Origin: Mageeibacillus sp. UBA1193 | GTDB taxonomy: Bacteria > Bacillota > Clostridia > Saccharofermentanales > Saccharofermentanaceae | DNA length: 8,024 bases | Direction: 5' to 3' | Assembly (NCBI GenBank): GCA_002310155.1 | Contig: DBYF01000135.1 | Coordinates: 5,030 to 13,053 of the forward strand | In this document: piece by piece, positions 1-6,075 of the stretch | How positions within the stretch are numbered: position 1 is the stretch's first letter | Layout: each line of letters starts with the position of its first letter | Translations under genes and position numbers: made by a program | Notes under the pieces: model-generated | The model's database searches: none | The model's input: the letters and a program-made list of their open reading frames with translations, nothing else | What the model was told of the DNA's origin: nothing

Positions 1-1223
1 TGCTTCATGATGATGGAAGCGTTGTGGCCTCCGAATCCGAGAGAGTTACTCATAGCATATTTTACATCCTGTTCGTAGGATGTGCCAAAGCAATAGTTGA
101 GATCCATCTCTTCTTCTGTCTCGGAAGAGCCCATGGTCTGGTGGATGAATCCTTCCTGTACGGACTTGGCAAGAACGATCGCCTCGATCGCGCCGGCTGC
201 ACCGAGAAGGTGTCCGGTCATGGACTTGGTGGAGTTGATCTTTACGCTCTTAGCTGCATCGCCGAGAGCAGTCTTGATCGCACGTGTCTCGAAAAGATCG
301 TTGTGGTGAGTGGATGTACCGTGAGCGTTGATGTAGTCGACCTCGGACGGCTCGATACCAGCATCCGCGATAGCTGCCATCATTGCGTGTGCAGCGCCGA
401 TACCGGATTCTTCCGGAGAAGTGATGTGGTAAGCGTCGCATGTTGCGCCGTAACCGACCATCTCTGCGTAGATCTTCGCGCCACGGGCCTTTGCGTGCTC
501 ATACTCTTCAAGAACGATAACACCGGCACCCTCACCGAGAACGAAACCGTCACGGTTCTTGTCAAACGGGATCGAAGCCTTCATCGGATCCTCGCTGAAG
601 GACAGTGCTTTCAGAGCACAGAAACCGGCAACACCCATCGGGCAGATCGCAGCTTCCGTACCACCTGCGAGGATAACGTCCGCCTCATTGTTCTGGATCG
701 AGCGGAAAGCCTCACCGATGGAGTTCGTACCGGATGCACAGGCGGTAACAACATCGATATTCTTACCCTTGAAGCCGGTAACGATCGCGATATTACCTGC
801 AGCCATGTTGGAGATCATGAGCGGGATGTAGAGAGGTCCGATCTTGTTCGGGCCGAAGTCCAGGAGACGCTTGTGCTCACGCTCAGTCGCCTGCATGGAA
901 CCAACGCCGCATCCGACGATAACGCCGCAGCGGTAAGCATCTTCCTTCTCGATCTCCACACCGGAGTCCTTGACTGCCATCAGAGCAGCAGCGGCTGCAT
1001 ACTGGGAGAACGGTTCCATTCTCTTCGCGGTCTTGAAATCCATGTATTCGTCCGGCTTGAAGTCCTTCACCTCACCGGCGACCTTAGCTCTGTACTCTGT
1101 TGTATCGAACTTGGTGATCGGTCCGATGCCGACTTTACCGGCCTTGATATTTGCCCAGAATTCCTCGACGGTATTACCCAGCGGCGTGACCGCGCCCATA
1201 CCAGTTACTACAACTCTTCTCAT
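1..1223 (-). CDS. fabF: 3-oxoacyl-ACP synthase II (FabF, KAS II), 3' end cut by window edge
   Basis: Condensing enzyme that elongates acyl-ACP with malonyl-ACP in cytosolic type II fatty acid synthesis. The frame reads open from the ATG at 1223 to the left edge (407 codons) and begins MRRVVVTGMGAVTPLGN, the typical KAS II N-terminus. The catalytic triad is visible: Cys162 in TACASGTNS, His301 in NAHGTST and His338 in SMTGHLLGAAGA, with the conserved Lys333 just before it; these sit within two residues of the E. coli FabF positions. The C-terminal NSLGFGGHN motif (near residue 393) is already present, and the family is about 410 residues, so only a few residues are missing. An AAGGAAGG ribosome binding site lies about 9 nt before the ATG. 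It is the fifth gene of the fab operon, 50 nt after fabG. FabB is an alternative name for close paralogues, but the context favours FabF. Confidence 0.96.
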   Translation of the reverse strand, partial: MRRVVVTGMGAVTPLGNTVEEFWANIKAGKVGIGPITKFDTTEYRAKVAGEVKDFKPDEYMDFKTAKRMEPFSQYAAAAALMAVKDSGVEIEKEDAYRCGVIVGCGVGSMQATEREHKRLLDFGPNKIGPLYIPLMISNMAAGNIAIVTGFKGKNIDVVTACASGTNSIGEAFRSIQNNEADVILAGGTEAAICPMGVAGFCALKALSFSEDPMKASIPFDKNRDGFVLGEGAGVIVLEEYEHAKARGAKIYAEMVGYGATCDAYHITSPEESGIGAAHAMMAAIADAGIEPSEVDYINAHGTSTHHNDLFETRAIKTALGDAAKSVKINSTKSMTGHLLGAAGAIEAIVLAKSVQEGFIHQTMGSSETEEEMDLNYCFGTSYEQDVKYAMSNSLGFGGHNASIIMK

Positions 1224-1252
1224 GTTTCGTTACCTTCCTTAAGTTAAGATGT

Positions 1253-1269
1253 GACGCTTCGGGAGCGCC
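1253..1269 (-). other. Small intercistronic hairpin between fabG and fabF
   Basis: On the minus strand GGCGCT, loop CCCGA, AGCGTC forms a 6-bp stem with one G-U pair, starting 4 nt after the fabG stop codon. No T-tract follows, so it does not look like an intrinsic terminator. It may stabilise the upstream message end or modulate fabF level, but the stem is short and could be chance. Confidence 0.3.
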
Positions 1270-1273
1270 GATA

Positions 1274-2008
1274 TTACATGCACATGCCGCCGTCTACGGT
1301 CAGCACCTGTCCTGTGATATAGTCTGCTTTTTCAGAAGCAAGGAATCCGATCGCGTTGGCGATGTCTTCCGGCTTCGCGGTGCGCTTTAAGGGCACCATG
1401 TTGAGGAATGCTTCCTTGACCTTATCGGAAAGAACCTCGGTCATATCTGTCTCAACAAATCCCGGAGCTACGGCGTTTACATTGATTCCGCGGGAGCCGA
1501 GTTCTTTTGCCAGAGACTTGGTAAAACCGATGATACCGGCTTTGGAAGCTGCGTAGTTCGCCTGACCGGCATTGCCCTGAAGGCCGACGATCGATGCGAT
1601 GTTGATGATCTTTCCGGATCTCTGCTTCATCATGATGGAAGCGCAGGATTTGCTGAAGAGGAAGCAGCCCTTGAGGTTCGTGTCGATAACAGTATCGAAA
1701 TCCTCTTCGCTCATTCTAAGAAGAAGTCCGTCCTTCGTGACGCCCGCGTTGTTTACGAGAACGTTTACGGAACCGAAGGTCTCCTGTACTTTTGCGACAG
1801 CTGCCTCGACCTCATCTTTTACCTTAACATCGCACTTGATGGCGATGGCATCCACACCGTTTTCCTTGCAGGATGCTACAGTCTCTTCAGCTTTCGCCTG
1901 GTTTCCGCAGTAGATGACGGCAACGTTCATGCCCATTCTACTGAGTTCAATGGCTGTCGCACGGCCGATGCCGCGGGAGCCGCCGGTTACGATCGCAGTC
2001 TTGCTCAT
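1274..2008 (-). CDS. fabG: 3-oxoacyl-ACP reductase FabG
   Basis: NADPH-dependent reduction of 3-ketoacyl-ACP to 3-hydroxyacyl-ACP, the first reduction of each elongation cycle. It is a classical short-chain dehydrogenase of 244 residues, the usual FabG length. The Rossmann motif TGGSRGIG (8-15) binds the cofactor, NNAG is at 86-89, and the catalytic set is Asn111, Ser139, Tyr152 and Lys156 in NYAASKAG, each within one residue of E. coli FabG. The C-terminus ends TGQVLTVDGGMCM, typical of the family. The ATG at 2008 overlaps the fabD stop in an ATGA arrangement, with GGAGGA inside the end of fabD acting as ribosome binding site, which fixes the start and suggests translational coupling. The SDR family is large, but position between fabD and fabF makes the FabG role secure. 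Confidence 0.97.
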   Translation of the reverse strand: MSKTAIVTGGSRGIGRATAIELSRMGMNVAVIYCGNQAKAEETVASCKENGVDAIAIKCDVKVKDEVEAAVAKVQETFGSVNVLVNNAGVTKDGLLLRMSEEDFDTVIDTNLKGCFLFSKSCASIMMKQRSGKIINIASIVGLQGNAGQANYAASKAGIIGFTKSLAKELGSRGINVNAVAPGFVETDMTEVLSDKVKEAFLNMVPLKRTAKPEDIANAIGFLASEKADYITGQVLTVDGGMCM

Positions 2009-2940
2009 GCCTGTTCCTCCGCCTTTTCTCTGATGCGTGCGGCAACTGCCTTTACATCTTCGAGTGTCTCGACGTTGAGGATCTCGACGTCAGACAGTGT
2101 CTTCTTCTCAAAACCGGAGATGGTCTTACCCGGACCGATCTCGATGAATGTATCTACACCGGACTTCGCCAGTGCTTCGATATCCTGCTGCATACGGACA
2201 GATCCGCTGACCTGCTTTTCAAGGAGATCCGGAATCTCTTTGGAATCGCTTACGAGGTCACCTGTAAGGTTTGCCGCGTACGGCACTTTCAGATCGGAGA
2301 ACTCGACTTCGTCGATGATGGAACGGAGCTTCTTTCCTGCCGGCTCCATGATCGGAGAGTGGAACGGGCCGCTGCACTTGAGCGGGATAACTCTCTTGGC
2401 GCCCTTCTCTTTCAGAACTTCGCCGGCCTTCTCAACTGCTTCCTTATAACCGGTAATAACGATCTGGCCCGGGCAGTTGAAGTTGGCAACGTATACACCC
2501 TCGATACCGTCGATCGCGGCACGGAGGTCTTCTTCACCCATACCGATAACAGCGCTCATGCCGCCGATATCCGGAGCAGCTTCTTCCATGATCTTGCCTC
2601 TCTCAGTTACGAGTTTGATCGCGTCTTCAAAAGACATAGCACCGGAAGCGACAAGTGCTGTGTATTCACCGAGGGAAAGTCCGCAGGTTGCGTCCGGCTC
2701 GATGCCTTCTTCGCGGAGTGTCTCGGTGGCTGCCATACATGCTGTAAGGAGGCAGACCTGTGTGTACTTGGTCTGGTTCAGTTCTTCTTTCTCGTTGAAG
2801 CAGAGATCCGGGATGTCATATCCGCTGATTTTACTTGCCTTGTTGAAAAGGTCACGGGCGGATCCGATCTGCTCGTAGAAATCCTGCATCATTCCGTTTT
2901 TCTGGGCACCCTGGCCTGGATACATAAATGCGATCTTCAT
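2005..2940 (-). CDS. fabD: Malonyl-CoA:ACP transacylase FabD
   Basis: Transfers malonyl from CoA to the ACP phosphopantetheine arm, supplying the extender unit to FabH and FabF. The 311 residues match the family length. The N-terminus carries PGQGAQ (8-13) in the oxyanion region; the nucleophile is Ser89 in GLSLGEY (87-93), with Arg114 in TERGK, His194 in GPFHSP (catalytic partner) and Gln243 in KQVSGSVR. The C-terminal IGPGKTISG is also typical. The nucleophile elbow has Leu where E. coli-type enzymes have His (GHSLGEY); the catalytic Ser/His pair is intact, so activity is expected. The ATG at 2940 shares one base with the fabK TAA (TAATG), and AGGAGG sits 9 nt upstream inside the fabK end. 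The stop overlaps the fabG ATG. Confidence 0.97.
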   Translation of the reverse strand: MKIAFMYPGQGAQKNGMMQDFYEQIGSARDLFNKASKISGYDIPDLCFNEKEELNQTKYTQVCLLTACMAATETLREEGIEPDATCGLSLGEYTALVASGAMSFEDAIKLVTERGKIMEEAAPDIGGMSAVIGMGEEDLRAAIDGIEGVYVANFNCPGQIVITGYKEAVEKAGEVLKEKGAKRVIPLKCSGPFHSPIMEPAGKKLRSIIDEVEFSDLKVPYAANLTGDLVSDSKEIPDLLEKQVSGSVRMQQDIEALAKSGVDTFIEIGPGKTISGFEKKTLSDVEILNVETLEDVKAVAARIREKAEEQA

Positions 2941-3869
2941 TATTTCTTACCTCCTAAAAGTGCTTCTGCCTGATCCATCATGGATACGATTCTTTCTTTT
3001 ACTGTGACCTGTTCCTTGAGAAGACCGGAGATCTGGCCCGCCATGAAGGAACCCATATCTTTGTCGCCGTCGAGGACAGCTTTTCTCAGAGAACCGAGAG
3101 AGAGCTGCTCGAGCTCGTCGAGGGTCGCGCCCTCCGCTTCCATCTTCAAATAGAGCTTGGTCAGCTGGTTTCTGATCGTTCTTACCGGATGGCCAGTGGA
3201 TCTTCCCGTGACCTTGGTATCGATGTCGCTGGCCTTGATGACCAGGTCTTTATAGTTCTGGTGGATGTTTGTCTCTTCGCAAGGAATGAAGCATGTTCCG
3301 CACTGAACGCCTTCCGCACCCAGCATGAATGCTGCCGCGATTCCTCTGCCGTCTGCGATACCGCCTGCGGCAACGACCGGAATGGAGAGTGCGTCTACGA
3401 CCTGCGGAACCAGTGTCATTGTTGTCAGCTCACCGATGTGTCCGCCGGACTCGGTACCCTCAGCAACAACTGCGTCTGCACCGAGCTTTTCCATTCTCTT
3501 CGCAAGACCTACAGAAGCGACTACCGGGATGATCTTGATGCCGGCTTCCTGCCACTTCTTCAGGTATCTTTCCGGGGAACCTGCGCCTGTGGTGATAACA
3601 GCGACCTTCTCCTCAGCGAGGACATCCGCGATCTCCGGAGCATGCGGATTCATGAGCATGACGTTGACGCCGAACGGCTTGTCTGTGAGTTCACGGCAGG
3701 ACTTTACCTGGTTTCTTACCCAGTCCGCGTCCGCTCCGCCGGAACCGATGATGCCTAAGCCCCCGGCATTACTTACCGCTGCTGCCAGATGGAAGTCAGC
3801 GACCCAGGCCATACCGCCCTGGATGATCGGGTACTCAATATTCAGAAGTTCAGTGAGTCTCGTTTTCAT
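2940..3869 (-). CDS. fabK: Enoyl-ACP reductase II FabK (FMN, NAD(P)H)
   Basis: Catalyses the last reduction of the elongation cycle, trans-2-enoyl-ACP to acyl-ACP, with an FMN cofactor in a TIM-barrel of the nitronate monooxygenase/2-nitropropane dioxygenase fold. The 309 residues include the N-terminal YPIIQGGMAWV (13-23), PFGVNVMLMNP (65-75), the strongly FabK-like EGTESGGHIGELTT (137-150) with His144 at the same number as the catalytic His of Streptococcus pneumoniae FabK, the FMN phosphate-binding AAGGIADGRG, and the C-terminal FMAGQISGLL (275-284), a FabK hallmark that separates it from ordinary nitronate monooxygenases. A GGAG ribosome binding site lies 8 nt before the ATG. The gene lies 13 nt after fabH and overlaps fabD by one base. 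No fabI or fabL is in the window, so FabK is probably the main enoyl reductase. Confidence 0.95.
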   Translation of the reverse strand: MKTRLTELLNIEYPIIQGGMAWVADFHLAAAVSNAGGLGIIGSGGADADWVRNQVKSCRELTDKPFGVNVMLMNPHAPEIADVLAEEKVAVITTGAGSPERYLKKWQEAGIKIIPVVASVGLAKRMEKLGADAVVAEGTESGGHIGELTTMTLVPQVVDALSIPVVAAGGIADGRGIAAAFMLGAEGVQCGTCFIPCEETNIHQNYKDLVIKASDIDTKVTGRSTGHPVRTIRNQLTKLYLKMEAEGATLDELEQLSLGSLRKAVLDGDKDMGSFMAGQISGLLKEQVTVKERIVSMMDQAEALLGGKK

Positions 3870-3882
3870 GTATTAATCTCCT

Positions 3883-4893
3883 TTAAATCTCTGTCTGGAC
3901 AGCGCCCCACAGAAGGCCTGCGCCGAAGCTGGACATTACGATCTTTTTCTTACCTTCGCCGATCAGGCCCTGCTTCTTCATCTCATCGAAGAGGATCGGG
4001 ATACTTGCGGACGAAGTGTTGCCGGTCTTCTCGATGTTCATCGGGAACTTTTCGATCGGCTGCTTGAGGCGCTTCGCCACAGACTCGATGATGCGGCGGT
4101 TCGCCTGGTGAAGGATGAAGTAGTCGATGTCGTCCGGATTTGTGCCTGTCTTCGCGAGGAGGTCCTCGATGACTCTCGGCACTTCCGTAACGGCAAACTT
4201 GAAGACCGTCTGTCCGTCCATCTGGATGTAGTTGGACTTTAAGAACTCAGGGGTCTTCTCTTTACCCTTCTGCATATAGGATTCGCAGTGCATGCACTCG
4301 CCGCGCTTACCGGCTGCGCGCATGACCGCGTCGTACTGCAGGGATTCATCTGCTGTGATCACGCAGGCGCCTGCACCATCTCCGAAGAGGATGCAGGTTC
4401 CGCGATCAGTGAAATCCATGTAGTTACTGAGGTTTTCTGTTCCAATGACCAGCGCGGTCTTCACCATGCCGGTGCGGATATAGTTCTGAGCTGTGACAAA
4501 AGCTGTCAGGAAACCCGGGCATGCTGCGTTCATGTCGAAGCACATGGCATTGTCCGCATCAACAGCTGCCTGTACGCTCGCGCTCAGCACCGGGAAAAGT
4601 ACATTCGGAGTAGTGGAAGCGACGATCACGAGTCCGATCTCCTTCGGATCGATGCCGGCATCAGCAACTGCACGCTTCGCCGCCTCGACCGCCATGCTCT
4701 CGGAAGTATCCTTCTCCGGATCAGAGATGTGGCGCTCCTTGATACCGGTGCGCTCGGTGATCCATTCGTCGTTCGTCTCAACGATCTTCGCCAGATCGTC
4801 ATTCGTCATAATTTTCTCAGGCAGATAACTGCCGATACCAATCACCCGGCCGAAACCATTTTGAAGTTCAGTGGATGAATTTGTATTGCTCAT
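3883..4893 (-). CDS. fabH: 3-oxoacyl-ACP synthase III FabH (KAS III)
   Basis: Starts fatty acid synthesis by condensing an acyl-CoA primer with malonyl-ACP. The thiolase-fold enzyme has the KAS III triad Cys125 (NAACPGF), His262 (LHQANRRI) and Asn292 (KTGNTSSAS), plus GIGSYLPEK (19-27), NDEWITERTGI (41-51) and the C-terminal SSFGAGLLWGA. At 336 residues it is slightly longer than E. coli FabH (about 317), mainly through a roughly 12-residue polar leader before the conserved GFGRVIGIGSY. Only a weak AAAGG lies about 12 nt before the ATG; an in-frame GTG at codon 17 would remove the leader but would cut into the conserved first strand and has no good ribosome binding site, so the ATG is kept. 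It is the first gene of the operon, about 30 nt after the predicted transcription start. Confidence 0.95.
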   Translation of the reverse strand: MSNTNSSTELQNGFGRVIGIGSYLPEKIMTNDDLAKIVETNDEWITERTGIKERHISDPEKDTSESMAVEAAKRAVADAGIDPKEIGLVIVASTTPNVLFPVLSASVQAAVDADNAMCFDMNAACPGFLTAFVTAQNYIRTGMVKTALVIGTENLSNYMDFTDRGTCILFGDGAGACVITADESLQYDAVMRAAGKRGECMHCESYMQKGKEKTPEFLKSNYIQMDGQTVFKFAVTEVPRVIEDLLAKTGTNPDDIDYFILHQANRRIIESVAKRLKQPIEKFPMNIEKTGNTSSASIPILFDEMKKQGLIGEGKKKIVMSSFGAGLLWGAVQTEI

Positions 4894-4916
4894 AAAATTA
4901 CTTTGCCTTTCAAACT

Positions 4917-4932
4917 ATTTTACATTCAAAAT
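4917..4932. promoter_or_regulatory. AT-rich dyad overlapping the fab -10 and start site (possible operator)
   Basis: ATTTT, 6-nt spacer, AAAAT gives a short inverted repeat covering the edge of the fab -10 element and the expected transcription start. On the minus strand two TTTGAA half-motifs follow each other 16 nt apart. Fatty acid regulators of Firmicutes such as FabT bind TTTGA/TCAAA dyads at fab promoters, but the second half-site here does not match, so this is only a candidate operator. AT-richness alone could explain it. Confidence 0.2.
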
Positions 4933-4958
4933 ATATTCCTTATATACTTTATTGTCAA
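4930..4958 (-). promoter_or_regulatory. Sigma-A type promoter of the fab operon
   Basis: On the minus strand a perfect -35 box TTGACA (4958-4953) is followed after exactly 17 nt by TATATT (4935-4930), one mismatch from the -10 consensus. Expected transcription start is near 4923, giving a fabH leader of about 30 nt. The spacer and surroundings are AT-rich, unlike the flanking genes. No leader long enough for a riboswitch or attenuator is present. Confidence 0.75.
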
Positions 4959-4993
4959 TACGAGTTTCTTGATATTTGGGGACGTATGCGGGT

Positions 4994-5008
4994 TCCGGGC
5001 TTCCCGGA
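4994..5008. repeat. Short GC-rich inverted repeat
   Basis: TCCGGG, loop CTT, CCCGGA forms a perfect 6-bp stem directly abutting the longer inverted repeat on its right. It lies between the divergent fab and tRNA promoters and has no T-tract on either side. Role unknown. Confidence 0.5.
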
Positions 5009-5039
5009 GAAGTGCTTTTTACGGCGGAAAAAGCACTTC
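5009..5039. repeat. 12-bp perfect inverted repeat between divergent promoters
   Basis: GAAGTGCTTTTT (5009-5020), a 7-nt loop ACGGCGG and AAAAAGCACTTC (5028-5039) form a perfect 12-bp dyad. It lies about 50 bp upstream of the fab -35 box and about 55 bp upstream of the tRNA -35 box, so neither predicted transcript contains it. No T-run follows on either strand, which argues against a standard intrinsic terminator; a protein-binding site, or a stop for leftward read-through from the hisA side, are the alternatives. No ORF with coding character lies in this spacer. Confidence 0.7.
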
Positions 5040-5094
5040 CTCTCGCGTCGGATCGGCATAGTTCTGGAAAGTTTGAAATCATTGAAAAAAGGTG

Positions 5095-5123
5095 TTGACA
5101 TAACCCCATACCGCGCATATAAT
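5095..5123 (+). promoter_or_regulatory. Consensus sigma-A promoter of tRNA-Gly
   Basis: TTGACA (5095-5100), exactly 17 nt, then TATAAT (5118-5123): all twelve consensus bases at optimal spacing. Expected start is near 5130, about 13 nt before the mature tRNA 5' end at 5143, leaving a short leader for RNase P removal. Such strength fits a stable RNA gene. Confidence 0.88.
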
Positions 5124-5142
5124 ATTCACGTTGACCTCAAAC

Positions 5143-5217
5143 GCGGGATTAACTCAGTGGTAGAGTGTCACCTTGCCAAGGTGAAAGTCGCGAGTTCGAA
5201 TCTCGTATCCCGCTCCA
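5143..5217 (+). tRNA. tRNA-Gly (anticodon GCC), CCA encoded
   Basis: A full cloverleaf can be drawn. The acceptor stem is GCGGGAT/ATCCCGC with discriminator T and encoded CCA (5215-5217). The D stem is ACTC/GAGT with GG in the loop, the anticodon stem TCACC/GGTGA encloses the loop TTGCCAA with GCC at 5175-5177, and the T arm is GCGAG, TTCGAAT, CTCGT with one G-U closing pair. U73 and anticodon GCC identify a glycine tRNA reading GGC and GGU. Total length is 75 nt with CCA. A10-U25 in the D stem is less common than G10-C25 but pairs. It is a single tRNA with its own promoter and terminator, convergent with hisA. Confidence 0.97.
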
Positions 5218-5222
5218 AATCG

Positions 5223-5251
5223 AAAGCCGTCTCAAGTGAGACGGCTTTTTT
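5223..5251 (+). terminator. Rho-independent terminator after tRNA-Gly
   Basis: AAGCCGTCTC, loop AAGT, GAGACGGCTT (5224-5247) is a perfect stem of at least 10 bp, followed by a run of T ending at 5251. It begins 6 nt after the CCA end, so it ends the tRNA transcript. Read on the minus strand the same hairpin has only short T stretches after it, but it is the sole hairpin downstream of the convergent hisA gene and may act as a weaker terminator there too. Confidence 0.93.
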
Positions 5252-5286
5252 GTTACTTGCTCTTCTCTTTTTAGAAAACCGGATAG

Positions 5287-6075
5287 TCAGTCGTTCACGA
5301 TCTTGAGGATCTCTTCGCAGGAAAGCTTGCCGCCAAACAGGTCGAGCGCGGAGCCGACCGTGATGTTGACGCGGCCACCGGAGACCTTCTTCAGGGCGCG
5401 GATGTCATCATAGGAATGGATGCCGCCGGCATAAGTGATCGGAAGCGCGGAATCGCCCTCGCCATCGATGTACTCGCCGAAGATCGAGAACAGCGCTTCG
5501 TCCGGGCCCGCGGCCTTCCCCTCTACGTCTACCGCATGAACGAGATACTCGGAGCAGTGCTTTTCGAGCTTCTTAAGAAGCGAAGCCGTAAGCTTCGTCC
5601 TGGTAAACTTCTGCCAGCGGTCAGTTACGATATAGTAGTCATCGCCCTTCTTACGGCAGCTTAAGTCGAGCACGACGTGCTCGCGGCCGACCGCGGAAAC
5701 GAGCTTCTCGAGGTTTTCATAGTTGATCTTCCCGTCCGAGAAAACATAGGATGTGACGATGACGTGGCTCGCGCCCGCATCTACAAAAGCACCCGCGTTG
5801 TCAGCATTGATGCCGCCGCCGACCTGAAGTCCTCCCGGGTAAGCCGACATCGCTTCCATCGCCGCTGCTCGGGATGCCTCATATTCCGGAGTGCCGGACT
5901 TATTGAGCATAATGATATGTCCGCCGGTGATCCCGAGATCCCGGTAGTACTCTGCGAAATACCCGGCACCGCGCTCGGACACGAAGTTCTCCTTCGCGCC
6001 GGAATCACTGAGCGTGCCGCCGACGATCTGCTTGACTTTCCCGTTATGGATATCGATACACGGGCGGAATTCCAT
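5287..6075 (-). CDS. hisA: Eukaryotic-type HisA, ProFAR isomerase (HIS6-like)
   Basis: Predicted phosphoribosylformimino-5-aminoimidazole carboxamide ribotide isomerase, the fourth step of histidine synthesis (an Amadori rearrangement of ProFAR to PRFAR), in the cytosol. The 262-residue TIM barrel resembles yeast HIS6 rather than the ordinary bacterial HisA: FRPCIDIHNGKVKQIVGGTL (3-22), LQVGGGIN (83-90), SHVIVTSYVF (103-112), VVLDLSCRKK (134-143), HAVDVEGKAAGPDE (180-193), TYAGGIHSYDDI (214-225) and GSALDLFGG (241-249). Candidate catalytic acids are Asp8 and Asp137; GGGI and the C-terminal GSALD are phosphate-binding positions. AGGAG lies 8 nt before the ATG, which overlaps the upstream gene's TAA as TAATG. 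No other his gene is in the window. It is convergent with the tRNA. The family match comes from remembered HIS6 motifs; substrate activity is inferred. Confidence 0.9.
   Translation of the reverse strand: MEFRPCIDIHNGKVKQIVGGTLSDSGAKENFVSERGAGYFAEYYRDLGITGGHIIMLNKSGTPEYEASRAAAMEAMSAYPGGLQVGGGINADNAGAFVDAGASHVIVTSYVFSDGKINYENLEKLVSAVGREHVVLDLSCRKKGDDYYIVTDRWQKFTRTKLTASLLKKLEKHCSEYLVHAVDVEGKAAGPDEALFSIFGEYIDGEGDSALPITYAGGIHSYDDIRALKKVSGGRVNITVGSALDLFGGKLSCEEILKIVND

Noticed and set aside
24..1247. A 407-codon open frame on the plus strand opposite fabF
   Set aside because: It mirrors fabF in antisense, has low-complexity Cys/His/Arg-rich composition with no motif and no ribosome binding site. 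The fabF frame carries the complete catalytic triad.
3870..4893. Possible frameshift or damage in fabH because of its length above the E. coli enzyme
   Set aside because: The frame is intact with all three catalytic residues in place; the extra length is a leader and small insertions.
4915..5118. A 67-codon minus-strand frame in the spacer before fabH
   Set aside because: It spans both promoters and the inverted repeats, has no ribosome binding site and shows no protein-like pattern.
4986..5306. A 106-codon plus-strand frame through the tRNA
   Set aside because: It reads through the inverted repeats, the tRNA promoter, the tRNA and the terminator, so it cannot be a real protein gene.
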